Origin: CAMDPA01 sp964574325
GTDB taxonomy: Bacteria; Pseudomonadota; Alphaproteobacteria; Rhizobiales; Hyphomicrobiaceae
NCBI GenBank assembly: GCA_964574325.1
Contig: CAZNMY010000002.1
Span: forward strand, 160,661-224,660
Direction: 5' to 3'
DNA length: 64,000 nt
Below the pieces are notes generated by a model that was given only the letters and a program-made list of their open reading frames with translations, was not told the origin of the DNA and did no database searches. Positions 35,148-43,716 of this stretch are shown one piece after another (the first letter of the stretch is position 1; each line of letters starts with the position of its first letter). Made by a program: the position numbers and the translations under genes.

Positions 35148-36329
35148 CTAACGAGTATCAGCTGTTCCGTCCAGGCTTTTGGCCTTCATCCATGCGTCGC
35201 GTGTGTCCCTGTAGGTTTTGAAAGCCTTGCGGGTGTCAGCCTTGGGCTCGACCAGCGCGTCACCGCCGGCTGAGACGCGGGCGTCCTTGATGAGCGCCTG
35301 CTGCTTGTTGGCCAGGATCATCTCGGTGACGAAATCCTTGCTCGGCACGATGATGAAGGTGGCGTCCTGGAGCATGCGTCCTTTGCCGTTGGCGTTGGGC
35401 GTGTAGGACGGCTTCACGGCGTAGCGTGCGACCACGTCGCGCATGCCGTCGAGCGCCTCCTTCGCCTGCTTCAGGTTGTCGGACAGGCGACCATAGAGCG
35501 TGATCCCCGAATTCTCGATGATGGTCGAAAGCTTGATATTGAAGGTGTTGGCGGTGTCGGCCTGGGTGTAGCGCAGCGCCAGCATTTTTCTGAGCCAGCG
35601 CACGAGATAGACGCGCGACTGGACGATGCTGTCGAAATCGATCTGACGCCATTTGCGCGCCATCACGTATGCCGAAATGAGGCTGTTAAAGCGGATGAAC
35701 ACGCTTCCAGCCGTTGACGCCTCGCGACCCTTTCCAGGGTTTGAATAGCCGTAGTCGGCGATTGGGGAGAACACGAGGTCGTCATCGTCCGAGGTCAAGT
35801 GGATGGTGGTCTTGGCGAGCACTTCGAGCGCCTCTCTGATTTGATCGTAGGAGTAGGTCATGGACTTGTCGCCAGCGCGACCATGACACTTCAAGGCTTC
35901 ATGGATCTGATACAGGCTGGTGAAAAGCGTGAAATTCGCGCTCGGCTTTTCGGCCTGCACGTCCTCGGCGAAGCACCCGGCTTCGATGGCGAGTTTGAAG
36001 ATGACGAGTTCGACGATTTCTTCACGCACGCCGGGAAAGCGCGCGATTGGGCGCGCGCGACCCTTTTGGATGTAGGCTGGCTGCATCATCATCTCGTAGG
36101 TCTTGCCGTTGAAGGTGAAGGCGCGTTGCAGTGGCGGGATGGTCCCATCGGGATTGCGAACGATCACGGCGGCGTTTCAACGAGCCACGACAAAACGCGG
36201 GATGGCCTCATAAAAGTCGACGGCGTTGGTGTACTTCTCCCCGGTGACCAAACGGAATAGCTCCAACTGCGCGGGCTGCTTGGCGAGCGGCACCATCATA
36301 GGCGCGACGGTCTTGCGTTTACTGACCAT
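35148..36329 (-). CDS. Plasmid replication initiator (Rep), one in-frame UGA
   Basis: A 393-aa protein from ATG 36329 to TAG 35148-35150. UGA at 36177-36179 lies in RFVVAR-UGA-NAAVIVRNPDG. The centre (YDQIREALEVLAKTTIHL, SLISAYVMARKWRQID, VYLVRWLRKMLALRY) looks like tandem winged-helix domains of plasmid Rep proteins. It ends about 90 bases from the iteron array it should bind. It is the last gene of a parA - small gene - rep operon; ATG 36329 lies inside the preceding gene's end. Confidence 0.8.
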
Positions 36330-36570
36330 GGGAACGCTTCAAAAACTCATGCACCAAGTCGCGAAGGACGTGGCTGAGCGGCGTGCGCCCGATGCGGGCG
36401 ATCAGCTTATCGTAGTCAGCGCGCTTCAAAAACGTGTGCACCTTGCGGTCGTGCTTTTCGAAGCTTGGCGGCGCTTTCAATTGCGCCGGGGCGCTCATGA
36501 CGGCGCGGCGGGGATCGGCTTTGGTGCGGTCGGCCATGTCGATGGCCTTGGCAAATTTGTCGGTCTTCAT
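36319..36570 (-). CDS. Small partition-type accessory protein (83 aa)
   Basis: ATG 36570, TAA 36319-36321, between parA and rep with overlap into rep. Basic, with SFEKHDRKVHTFLKRADYDKLIARIGRTPLSHVL, compatible with a ribbon-helix-helix or ParB-substitute DNA-binding role. Leader CTAATCCAACCCTCT, no Shine-Dalgarno. Confidence 0.6.
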   Translation of the reverse strand: MKTDKFAKAIDMADRTKADPRRAVMSAPAQLKAPPSFEKHDRKVHTFLKRADYDKLIARIGRTPLSHVLRDLVHEFLKRSHGQ

Positions 36571-36588
36571 AGAGGGTTGGATTAGGAA

Positions 36589-37200
36589 TTACGAACGAGC
36601 CCTATCGAGCCACGCGTAGAGGTCGCGCACCTGGGGCAGGACGTGGCGCAGGTGAAAGCGGTTCAAGGCGGCAAGGTCGGCGAGATCGAACACCGTGAGT
36701 GCGTCGTCGGCGAGACGGCCGATATAGCGGGATTGATTGACCACCAGCACCGGAATGCTTGGGAAGCGGTTGGCGAGGACGGCTTTCAAACCGGGCACAT
36801 GCACCGGATCGGTGTTGTTGATGAGCACGGCGATGTTGGCGCAGTGCGGCAATAGTGTCGTCACCGTCTTGACGGCTGGCATCAGGTCGGCGGTTGACTG
36901 GTAGCAGAGCGGCACCACGACGGCGTCGGCCATGGCTGCCGCCTCGATGACGCGGCTTTCAACGAAGCCTCAGAAATCGAACACGAGGTCGCGCCCCTTG
37001 AGCTTCTTGGCGAGCACGCCGAGCGATTGACCGGGTTCGAGGGTGACAATGCGGTCGGCACCGAGCGTCGGCTCGTAGATGTCGGCGGTTCCGTTGTCGA
37101 GATCGTTGGTGACGAGCGTCGCGCCGCAATGGCGGGCGTAACCGACGGCGTGCGTGGTCTTGCCCTGGCCTCACTTGATCGAATAGAAGAATACATTCAT
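36589..37200 (-). CDS. parA: ParA-type partition ATPase with UGA in the Walker A motif
   Basis: A 203-aa protein from ATG 37200 to TAA. The deviant Walker A reads SIK-UGA-GQGKTTHA (UGA 37171-37173): only Gly restores the canonical KGGxGKTT. The second UGA (36970-36972) sits in DLVFDF-UGA-GFVESR, the switch region, where Gly is again expected. AMADAVVVP and LINNT complete the fold. It segregates the plasmid and probably regulates the operon. In the standard code only a 114-aa C-terminal fragment is visible. Confidence 0.9.
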
Positions 37201-37323
37201 GGCGATTGGATTAAATGATAACAACGATATTATATGCGGGTGCGCTCCAAACGCAAATATTTCGCGTCTAAAGCGTGCAGACGCTTAAACGCTGCAACGC
37301 ATCGACCGTCACCTACATTAAAT

Positions 37324-37350
37324 TTGATTTTTTCAGCGCGGAGCTATAAT
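37324..37350 (+). promoter_or_regulatory. Promoter of the pseudopilin gene
   Basis: TTGATT (37324-37329) and TATAAT (37345-37350), spacer 15, about 70 bases before the ATG at 37422. The surrounding 220 bases between parA and this gene are AT-rich and hold no ORF. Confidence 0.45.
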
Positions 37351-37421
37351 GATGCGCAAGGAGGCGGTGTCGCACATAGCAACATGATCTTCGTACTTTA
37401 TAGTATTAACTCGCATTTTCA

Positions 37422-39017
37422 ATGAAATATAAACGCCTGACGAGAACTGATGGCTTCACATTAGTGGAGTTGATCGTCGTTATCACGATCCTGGCGATCC
37501 TCGGAACCATTGGCTTCACATCCTATGTTGGAACAACGCGCTACGCGCGCAATTCGGCCCGTGCCGCGGACCTCAGCACCATGCGTGCGTCGCTGGAAAT
37601 CTATCAGGCCCGTTGGGGACAGTATCCGTCGCCATCGTACCCCGAGCAGGTCACGTATTCAGGCGCGCTGGTATTCACACGTGGAACTTTCGGACCGAAC
37701 ACGGTCGCGGCGGTCAACAGCCTGAGCAAAAAGCCGGTCGATCCGCTGCATGGCGTCGAATATACCTATGCGCTGCTCGCCTCCGGCCATCAATACGAGC
37801 TTGGTGCGATCACCGAAGACGGGGTTCTGTTTGCGCAGGTGCCGTCACTTATCGAGCACGCCCATGCGGCGTTCGACAGTGTCAAAGCGCATGTCACCGG
37901 AAGCTACAACGGTCAAGTCGCCCTGGCGAAACTCTGAGACCGCGCGGTCGTCCTGGCGCTGCCGAGCCTTACCACGTCGAGCACCGGGAGTAGCGACGTG
38001 AGCACCATCATCACAGGTCAGCAGCTGGTCGTACACAAGCAGGTGAGCCTGCCGTTCACCTATAGCGCGCTCGACATTCCATCAAATACCGCGTGGCCGT
38101 TCATGCCGGGCCGCATCGATGTGTTCGCCGCGACGGGATCGCTCGCTCAACTGACATCGGCGCTGAGCACCTGAACCGGGCAAATCGCGCTGCTGCGCAA
38201 CTTGCAGGCAGCTTACTCCGGGTCGTTGCTGTCGGCATGGCCGGAAGCTACCGCTTTGCTCTCGGTCGATATCGACGAGGACGTTGCAGGCGCGCGCGTG
38301 TTCGCCGAAGCGATCATCAAAAACCGCCTCGAACTCTCCATCGGCACGCATCTGACGGCGCAGTCGCTCATCACGATGGCTGGATCGGGAACCATCTCGG
38401 GCAGCGCCCATTGGGCATGGGGAGATACCATCGGCTACATCAATTTCGCACCGACCGTCGGTCCGATTGTGGTCACGTCGGCGGCACTCGCGGGTCATGC
38501 CTGGTCTCCGGTCACGGGCTGGATCAATCTGCTGCCAACACTCTCGGGCGTTACCAATACCTGCGACGGTCAACTCGGCGGTAGCGCCTGGTCGGAGCAC
38601 CGAGGCTTCATCGACTTCTCGGGTGTTCGCATCGACGGCAATGGGGTCTTCCATGGCCGCGCGACTTTCAGCGGCAGTGGCGCCATCAGTTTCGACGGGG
38701 CCGCCTTCGCGACCACGACGACGTGGCGTCCGGATTGCAGCGACGACACATCGCTGTCGTTCACGTCGCCCATCAATAATGCGACCCTCCTCACCCGCAC
38801 ACCAACCATCAGCGGCGCCAACGCCAATTTCGGTGCGCGCGTCTACGTCACGGCGAGCAACGGCGCTGCCTGTAACGCGGCGGCCGGTATCGGCGGAACG
38901 TGGTCATGCACGCTGTCGCCAGCCTTGTCGCCGGGACAGCTTGTGCTGAGTGCCACCATGGTCGCACTCAGCGGCCAAGCCACGGGGACCAAGACCATCC
39001 AAATCATCGCGCCATAG
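37422..39017 (+). CDS. Type IV pseudopilin-like surface protein, two in-frame UGA = Gly
   Basis: A 531-aa protein from ATG 37422 to TAG. Prepilin signal TDGFTLVELIVVITILAIL (cleavage G|F, Glu at +5), then a helix and pseudopilin region. UGAs at 37935-37937 (ALAKL-UGA-DRAVVLALPS) and 38172-38174 (ALST-UGA-TGQI) are followed by undisturbed homologous-looking sequence. The C-terminal ~250 residues are a beta-rich, Cys-containing Ig-like adhesin part. Comparable large pilins occur in Gracilibacteria. Probably a minor pilin/adhesin for attachment or DNA uptake. Confidence 0.85.
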
Positions 39018-39044
39018 CCGCTCCGACATGCACGCAAAAAAAAA

Positions 39045-39067
39045 GAGACCTCTCGGGTCTCTTTTTC
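39045..39067 (+). terminator. Terminator after the pseudopilin gene
   Basis: GAGACC-TCTC-GGGTCTC followed by TTTTTC, preceded by an A-run. Confidence 0.8.
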
Positions 39068-39292
39068 GTACTCATGAAACGTTGCCGGGTGGATGGTCAT
39101 GCCTGTTGTGAATTGTCCCCGCGTCACGGATGGACGCCCGCAGGGCCGAGACTCGCAAGCGTCTGTGCGCAGCTCCTCGCTTCGAGGCTCGGTTCACGAC
39201 AGCCGGACCCGACCGACGCTGAGCCCCTGTGACGCTCAAACGGCGGGCGGGGGACGCCCAGATTATGGCTTTAGGAATTTCGCCATCGCATC
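39068..39292. other. Intergenic stretch between convergent genes
   Basis: A weak plus-strand frame (MKRCRVDGHACCEL...) runs from ATG 39074 through one UGA to a TAG, but there is no homology or convincing codon bias. Otherwise nothing seen. Confidence 0.3.
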
Positions 39293-40120
39293 CTAATCGA
39301 TGCCTTCCAATGGGCTTAGAATTCTCCTCGGCAGTTGCGCCGCTATGGCCTCCAACAGCACTCGTTCATCGTCCGACCATTGCAACAGTGTTCGATCGAG
39401 GAGAGAGTCCGCATCTTGCGGTGACAAGGCACGAATCAGCGAAAGGCGCTGCTCGGGCGTGAGATCAGGAAGACCGGTCAGGACCAGTGCGTATCCGATT
39501 GAACCGGCATTGGCGACACAACGGGCGACCAGAGCGGTGCGCGTTGCAGGCGTGAAGGTTTTCACATGCAGCAGGATCAGCAACAGATAATCGTCGTCCG
39601 CGACTTCGGCCAACGCGGCAAGCTCGACCGCTGTCACCTTGTCGTGCATCGACAAGATGATGCTGGAAGCGTTGGTGTGTGTGTGTTTACGAGTGAGGAT
39701 CGGTCGTTCGTCGTCATCGAGCGGCACGTCCGGGAGCATGCAGTGGGCATAGTATTCGTCGATGCGGTGCAGCACGGCGCGGCGTGCTGCGGCTGTGAGA
39801 GACGGGACCCTGAGTATCGTCAGATAGGCATGCTCGGGATCGAGCGACGCCGCGAGCGCGATGATCTCAGCTTCGGATAGTGCGTCTCCACGCAGAATGA
39901 CATGATGGGCGAGTTCGGCTGCGGACGGCTGCGGACACGCGACGATAGCTCCGACCAGACGGGCGACGCCCATTTCTTCGATCGCCTGCCCGACGACGGT
40001 AGTGAAGTCGACCCAGTGTGGAAGGGAGGCGGTGACCGGCGCATTGTGAGCACGCGCGATGGCTGCGGTCAGGGTGCGGGTTTCGGGAGCGATATTTGAA
40101 TAGTTCATATTCTCGATCAT
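39293..40120 (-). CDS. All-helical hypothetical protein (275 aa)
   Basis: ATG 40120 to TAG 39293-39295. Repeating helical pairs (AHHVILRGDALSEAEIIALAASLDPEHAYLTIL-like; two further similar units at residues ~160-250) suggest HEAT-like repeats. No internal UGA. No function assigned. Confidence 0.6.
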   Translation of the reverse strand: MIENMNYSNIAPETRTLTAAIARAHNAPVTASLPHWVDFTTVVGQAIEEMGVARLVGAIVACPQPSAAELAHHVILRGDALSEAEIIALAASLDPEHAYLTILRVPSLTAAARRAVLHRIDEYYAHCMLPDVPLDDDERPILTRKHTHTNASSIILSMHDKVTAVELAALAEVADDDYLLLILLHVKTFTPATRTALVARCVANAGSIGYALVLTGLPDLTPEQRLSLIRALSPQDADSLLDRTLLQWSDDERVLLEAIAAQLPRRILSPLEGID

Positions 40121-40284
40121 GCGATAAACATCCTTATTGTACGCAACCCGATTGAAAAGTCAAAAAATGGAGACATCTGCGGAGCGTCGTGGACGCTGAT
40201 GGACTGAGACGCGGCGACGCCTGACTTGACCGCAACAGAGCGGCGGATGAAAAGAAAAAAGACCCGCGTGATGTGCAGGCCTGG

Positions 40285-41133
40285 TTATTTTCGCAGCACG
40301 CCGCTGACGCGGGTTGATACGGCTTTCTTGATGGTCGCGTGACTGTATCCGCCTTCCAGCGAGAACGAGGTCTGAAGGGGCGTGTACTTGCGCCATCCGT
40401 TGCTGCGGTCGTCCGCTGCGTCAACCGGCAGCGCGTTGGTGATTTTCTTGATCCTGTAGAATTCGTAGCGTCCGGTATCGTCATGCGTGCGGGGGATCGC
40501 AGCGCCCTCAACCGTTCGGCCGTTGCCAATTCTCACCGTCTCCACGCGATCAGTGTAGTAGTTGACGGTCGGCGTGTGATCGCTGGTGCTGACCTTCGGC
40601 AGCAGTTCGACGATCACATCATCGTCGTGGGGCGAGAAGCCGAATTCCAGCAGCAGGCGGGCGAACAGCGGCTTGTTGATTTCGGCGGTACGGAACGCGC
40701 CGAAGCCGCTCTGGCGCAGAAACTTGAGGAAGAACGCGAACATGAACTTTGCCGGACCGACGCCTTCGTCGTCCTTCTTTCAACGGAAAGCCGGGCGCAG
40801 GTGCATGCCGTAAATATTGACGACGCTGTTTTCCCAGACGTTGAAGAAGATGAAGTTCGACGAGCGCTCGGCGTTTTTGCGCTTTGAATTCCCGCCGGCA
40901 TCGAGCCTGGAAAAACACAAGCTGTACACGCCCTCCTGGCCGCGCTGTTCCAGTGCAACGGCAAGATATTTGCCGTTTTCGGCATTCGGGCGCAATCACG
41001 CCTGCTCAACGGGAACGCGATACAATTCCTTGCCGCATATTTGATTGAGAGCGTCGGTGATGTTGGGAGACTTGCGGACGGTCGACGGATTGACGCGACG
41101 TGTCGCGTCGCCAAGTGTGCGGGTTAGAGTCAT
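40285..41133 (-). CDS. Hypothetical plasmid protein (282 aa), two in-frame UGA
   Basis: ATG 41133 to TAA. UGAs at 40996-40998 (VPVEQA-UGA-LRPNAENG) and 40780-40782 (LRPAFR-UGA-KKDDEGVG) are flanked by continuous coding-quality sequence. FIFFNVWENSVVNIYGMHL and FMFAFFLKFLRQSGFGAF are conserved-looking. Leader TCAATAACACCCT, no Shine-Dalgarno. Family not recognised. Confidence 0.65.
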
Positions 41134-41139
41134 AGGGTG

Positions 41140-41559
41140 TTATTGAAGGGTAAGATCTGTGAAATAACCGGCGTTGATGAACTTGTCACTCGCAACGAAG
41201 CGGACGGTGACGGAGTCAGGCGTGCAATCGAACAGGACGTTATAACCTGCTATGCAGGCGTGAAAATGAGCCTGTGGATTGAGCACGGGGGTGGCGGCAT
41301 CGCCTGCGTGATTACGGCGGCAGGTGTCGAGAAGCTCGACGATGCGCTTGACCGTCGCAGCAGGCAAGATGTGCAGCGCCGTTGTCGCCTGCTCTGACAC
41401 TTCAAAATGCGCAGGCAACGAGGGAAGCAGCGAACGCGCGGCGGACTGGTCGCTCAGTGTCCGGCACTCTTGTAAAGCTGAAATGTCGTACAGAGGTTGA
41501 CGAGCAGACGATGGATTAACACCGCGCGTCGCGCTACCGCGAATGCGTTTTGGAGGCAT
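41140..41559 (-). CDS. Hypothetical protein (139 aa)
   Basis: ATG 41559 to TAA, six bases before the next gene, so probably co-transcribed with 40285-41133. The central stretch ILPAATVKRIVELLDTCRRNHA and FHACIAGYNVLFDCTPDSVTV look folded. No internal UGA. Function unknown. Confidence 0.55.
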   Translation of the reverse strand: MPPKRIRGSATRGVNPSSARQPLYDISALQECRTLSDQSAARSLLPSLPAHFEVSEQATTALHILPAATVKRIVELLDTCRRNHAGDAATPVLNPQAHFHACIAGYNVLFDCTPDSVTVRFVASDKFINAGYFTDLTLQ

Positions 41560-41698
41560 GGCAAATAATGAGAGTTATGATATTATAGTACAAAGCAGGA
41601 AATTTTGCAAATTTCTGCGCTTCCTTTTCCTGCCGCTTAGAACGCTATGACGGTGGTTCGAGTGAAAAATGCGGCAGCGAGTAGCGTTGGGACGCTAC

Positions 41699-42292
41699 CT
41701 ATCATTCCATCGCCGGTTCCGCCGACTCTTGCATGGGAGCGCAGTCGGTGGCACACAGTCGGTAGACAGTGGCGCGTGAAATACCGAACTCTTGGGCAAG
41801 TTTTGGACGCGAGTGCCCGGCAGCGAACTGCGCCTTGAGCGCCTCGGTTTCTTCGGCCGTCAGCTTCGCCTCACGGCCGAATTTGACGCCGGCCTGTTTG
41901 GCCCTGGCGATGCCGTCGGCGGCACGCTCCTTGATCAACTCGCGCTCGAATTCGGCGAGAGCGGCGAGCACATGGAGCATCAGGCGCCCGGTGGCCGTTG
42001 TCGTGTCGATAGCCTGATCGATGACGACGAGATCGACCTTCTTGGCTGACAGCTTCTGCACGATGGCTGTCAGATCGAGTACGGAACGCGCCAAACGATC
42101 GAGCTTGGTGACGATGAACACGTCACCTTCGCGCACGAAGTCTAGCGCGTGCGCCAATTCCTCACGTTCGTCACGCGTGGCTCAGGTCTTTTTCTCTTGG
42201 AAGATTTTCTCGGCTCCGGCGTTGCCAAGTTTGTCGTGCTGCACGTCGAGCGATTGGCCGGTGGTAGACACGCGGGCGTATCAAATGCGCAT
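41699..42292 (-). CDS. Resolvase/invertase (small serine recombinase), two internal UGA = Gly
   Basis: A 197-aa protein. N-terminus MRI-UGA-YARVSTTGQSLDVQ (UGA 42281-42283), where Gly is invariant in resolvases, and EKIFQEKKT-UGA-ATRDEREEL (42182-42184), again a conserved Gly. Catalytic Ser in ARVST, FIVTKLDRLARS, LHVLAALAEFERELIKER, and a C-terminal helix-turn-helix RPKLAQEFGISRATVYRL. It ends UGA then TAG (41699-41701). It should resolve plasmid multimers. Confidence 0.9.
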
Positions 42293-42396
42293 GGGGTGTT
42301 AGGGTTACGGACTAGCGATAGGGGCCACCAAGTTCACCGAGCGCCCGAGGCGTTTGCGACGCTCTGTTTCATGCCTCGGAGATGCGGTAGGGGATG

Positions 42397-42702
42397 TTAT
42401 TGGTCCTCCTGCCAGCTCGCCGGTCGATGCTGGGCGTCGTGGAAGACGCGCAAGACCTCGATGTGATCGGGATGCACGGTATAGGGGAGCAGATACGGCA
42501 AGCCGGTGACCACCAGCTCGCGCACGTCGTCGTCGGTCGGTGAGGGATGTCACAGTGCCGGATAGGTGCCGAGCAGGCTGGCCGTGGTCATGATCCTGTC
42601 GAGCACGCGGCCTGCCATCTCGGGCCCGGCAACGGTGACCAGGTGCACGTTGATATCGGCGAGGTCGTGTTGTGCCTCTTCGAGCCAGACTATCCTCCTC
42701 AT
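42397..42702 (-). CDS. parE: ParE/RelE-family toxin, one in-frame UGA
   Basis: A 101-aa protein from ATG 42702 to TAA. MRRIVWLEEAQHDLADINVHL, then YPAL-UGA-HPSPTDDDVRELVVTGLPYLLPY and IEVLRVFHDAQHRP fit ParE toxins, where Gly follows the Pro-x-Leu turn. UGA at 42550-42552 would remove the active C-terminal half in a standard-code host. It overlaps the antitoxin gene by 13 bases. Confidence 0.85.
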
Positions 42703-42986
42703 ACGCGTGGATTGAGGAATACGTCCGGCTTCGGAGACGGCAAGGGCTGCTCGGTGTGCAGCGATCTCACCCAGGCGGTCATCGCATCGTGCGAGATGAA
42801 TACGCCCTTGTCGGCTTCGTTCAGTGCGGCCTTGATCTCGCGTGATTTCCACGCGTTCCATTTGACGTACTCGGTGAGAGCCTTCTCGGCGACGTATCAG
42901 CGGGAGCGGTTCATCGACTTCGCGAGTGCGTTGATATCGACCTGGAGCGTGTCCGGCAAACGGACGGAAAACGTGGTTCGTGCCAT
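42690..42986 (-). CDS. parD: ParD-type antitoxin, one in-frame UGA
   Basis: A 98-aa protein from ATG 42986. Ribbon-helix-helix MARTTFSVRLPDTLQVDINA, then NRSR-UGA-YVAEKALTEYV (UGA 42897-42899). After PRV the frame reads TGA GGA GGA TAG, so the code-25 stop is TAG 42690-42692. Leader CTAATCCCACGAAT. Order antitoxin-toxin with overlap, as usual for parDE. Confidence 0.85.
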
Positions 42987-43136
42987 AATTCGTGGGATTA
43001 GAATGTAAGCGTTTACATGCATTGTATACACGGGACACAAAAAGACAAATCAAAGTGCGGAACTGAAATCGAAAATGCACGGTCCCAGCAATTGAACTTC
43101 TGTCTCGATAATCCATAGGGATTGTACAACAGCGTC

Positions 43137-43188
43137 GCGAGACGGTTTTCGAGACACGAACGGTACAACGAATGATCAACCGTCTCGC
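43137..43188. repeat. Perfect 11-bp inverted repeat in the parDE upstream region
   Basis: GCGAGACGGTT (43137-43147) and AACCGTCTCGC (43178-43188) with a 30-base spacer. It lies in a 300-base gene-free stretch between parD and the divergent metalloprotease-like gene. A resolution site or operator is possible. Confidence 0.55.
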
Positions 43189-43283
43189 AAACCTTAGTTT
43201 GTAGGACGTAGGCGCTCGACCAATCGCATCAAATTTGCAATTCGCGTAGGTCCCATATAATAGCAGCACCCTAAATCTTACCC

Positions 43284-43688
43284 ATGATATCCTTTCTGCT
43301 GCTGAGCTATCTTTCGTCGACCGTGGTCATTGCCACGTGAGACTCGTGTCCACCCGAGGCGAATGCGGTTTACCGGGAGGACAGCAAGAGCATTCTGCTC
43401 TGCGAGGACGATCCGGAGCTCCAGGAAGACGCGCTGGTCCACGAACTCGGGCATCACCTGTATTTTCACTACCTGACCGAGCGTCAGCGCACTCAATGGG
43501 ATCGCGCACACGAGGCGTGCAACAAGGACGAATGCTTCGTCGCCGAGCCTGCCGAGACCAACGCCACTGAGGATTTCGCCGTCACGTTCGAGGCGATCCA
43601 CACCGGGCTCACATGCGATGGCCGAGTCTGCCGCGCCAAGACGAGGTTTGTGAAGAGGATAATCCAGAACCTGCTCGAAGATATTTAG
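43284..43688 (+). CDS. Small secreted metalloprotease-like protein, one in-frame UGA
   Basis: A 134-aa protein from ATG 43284 to TAG. Hydrophobic signal (MISFLLLSYLSSTVVIA) followed by T-UGA-DSCPPEANAVY (UGA 43338-43340), then the zinc-site motif LVHELGHHLYFHY (HExxH), and later ATEDFAVTFEAI as a possible Glu ligand. Cys pairs suggest a disulfide-stabilised extracellular protein. The standard code stops after 18 codons. Last gene of the recoded block; it converges on the restriction gene. Confidence 0.7.
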
Positions 43689-43716
43689 GGGCTAGCGTGC
43701 GGGAAGGCTGATCGTC

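Noticed and set aside
39074..39261. Plus-strand small gene with one UGA after the pseudopilin
   Set aside because: No homology, no ribosome binding site and it follows a terminator; too weak to call.
43137..43188. tRNA or tRNA-like gene in the parD upstream region
   Set aside because: An 11-bp stem with a 30-base loop does not fold as a cloverleaf.
27450..43688. Block of pseudogenes with many nonsense mutations
   Set aside because: The interruptions are all UGA, never UAA or UAG, and fall at glycine positions. Reading frames are otherwise intact, with no frameshifts. Random decay would not give this.
27450..43688. UGA read as tryptophan (code 4)
   Set aside because: Walker A, NVGIGT, MRIGYARVS and GRGLAVIDPHGDL all require Gly, and Trp is present as TGG in the same genes.
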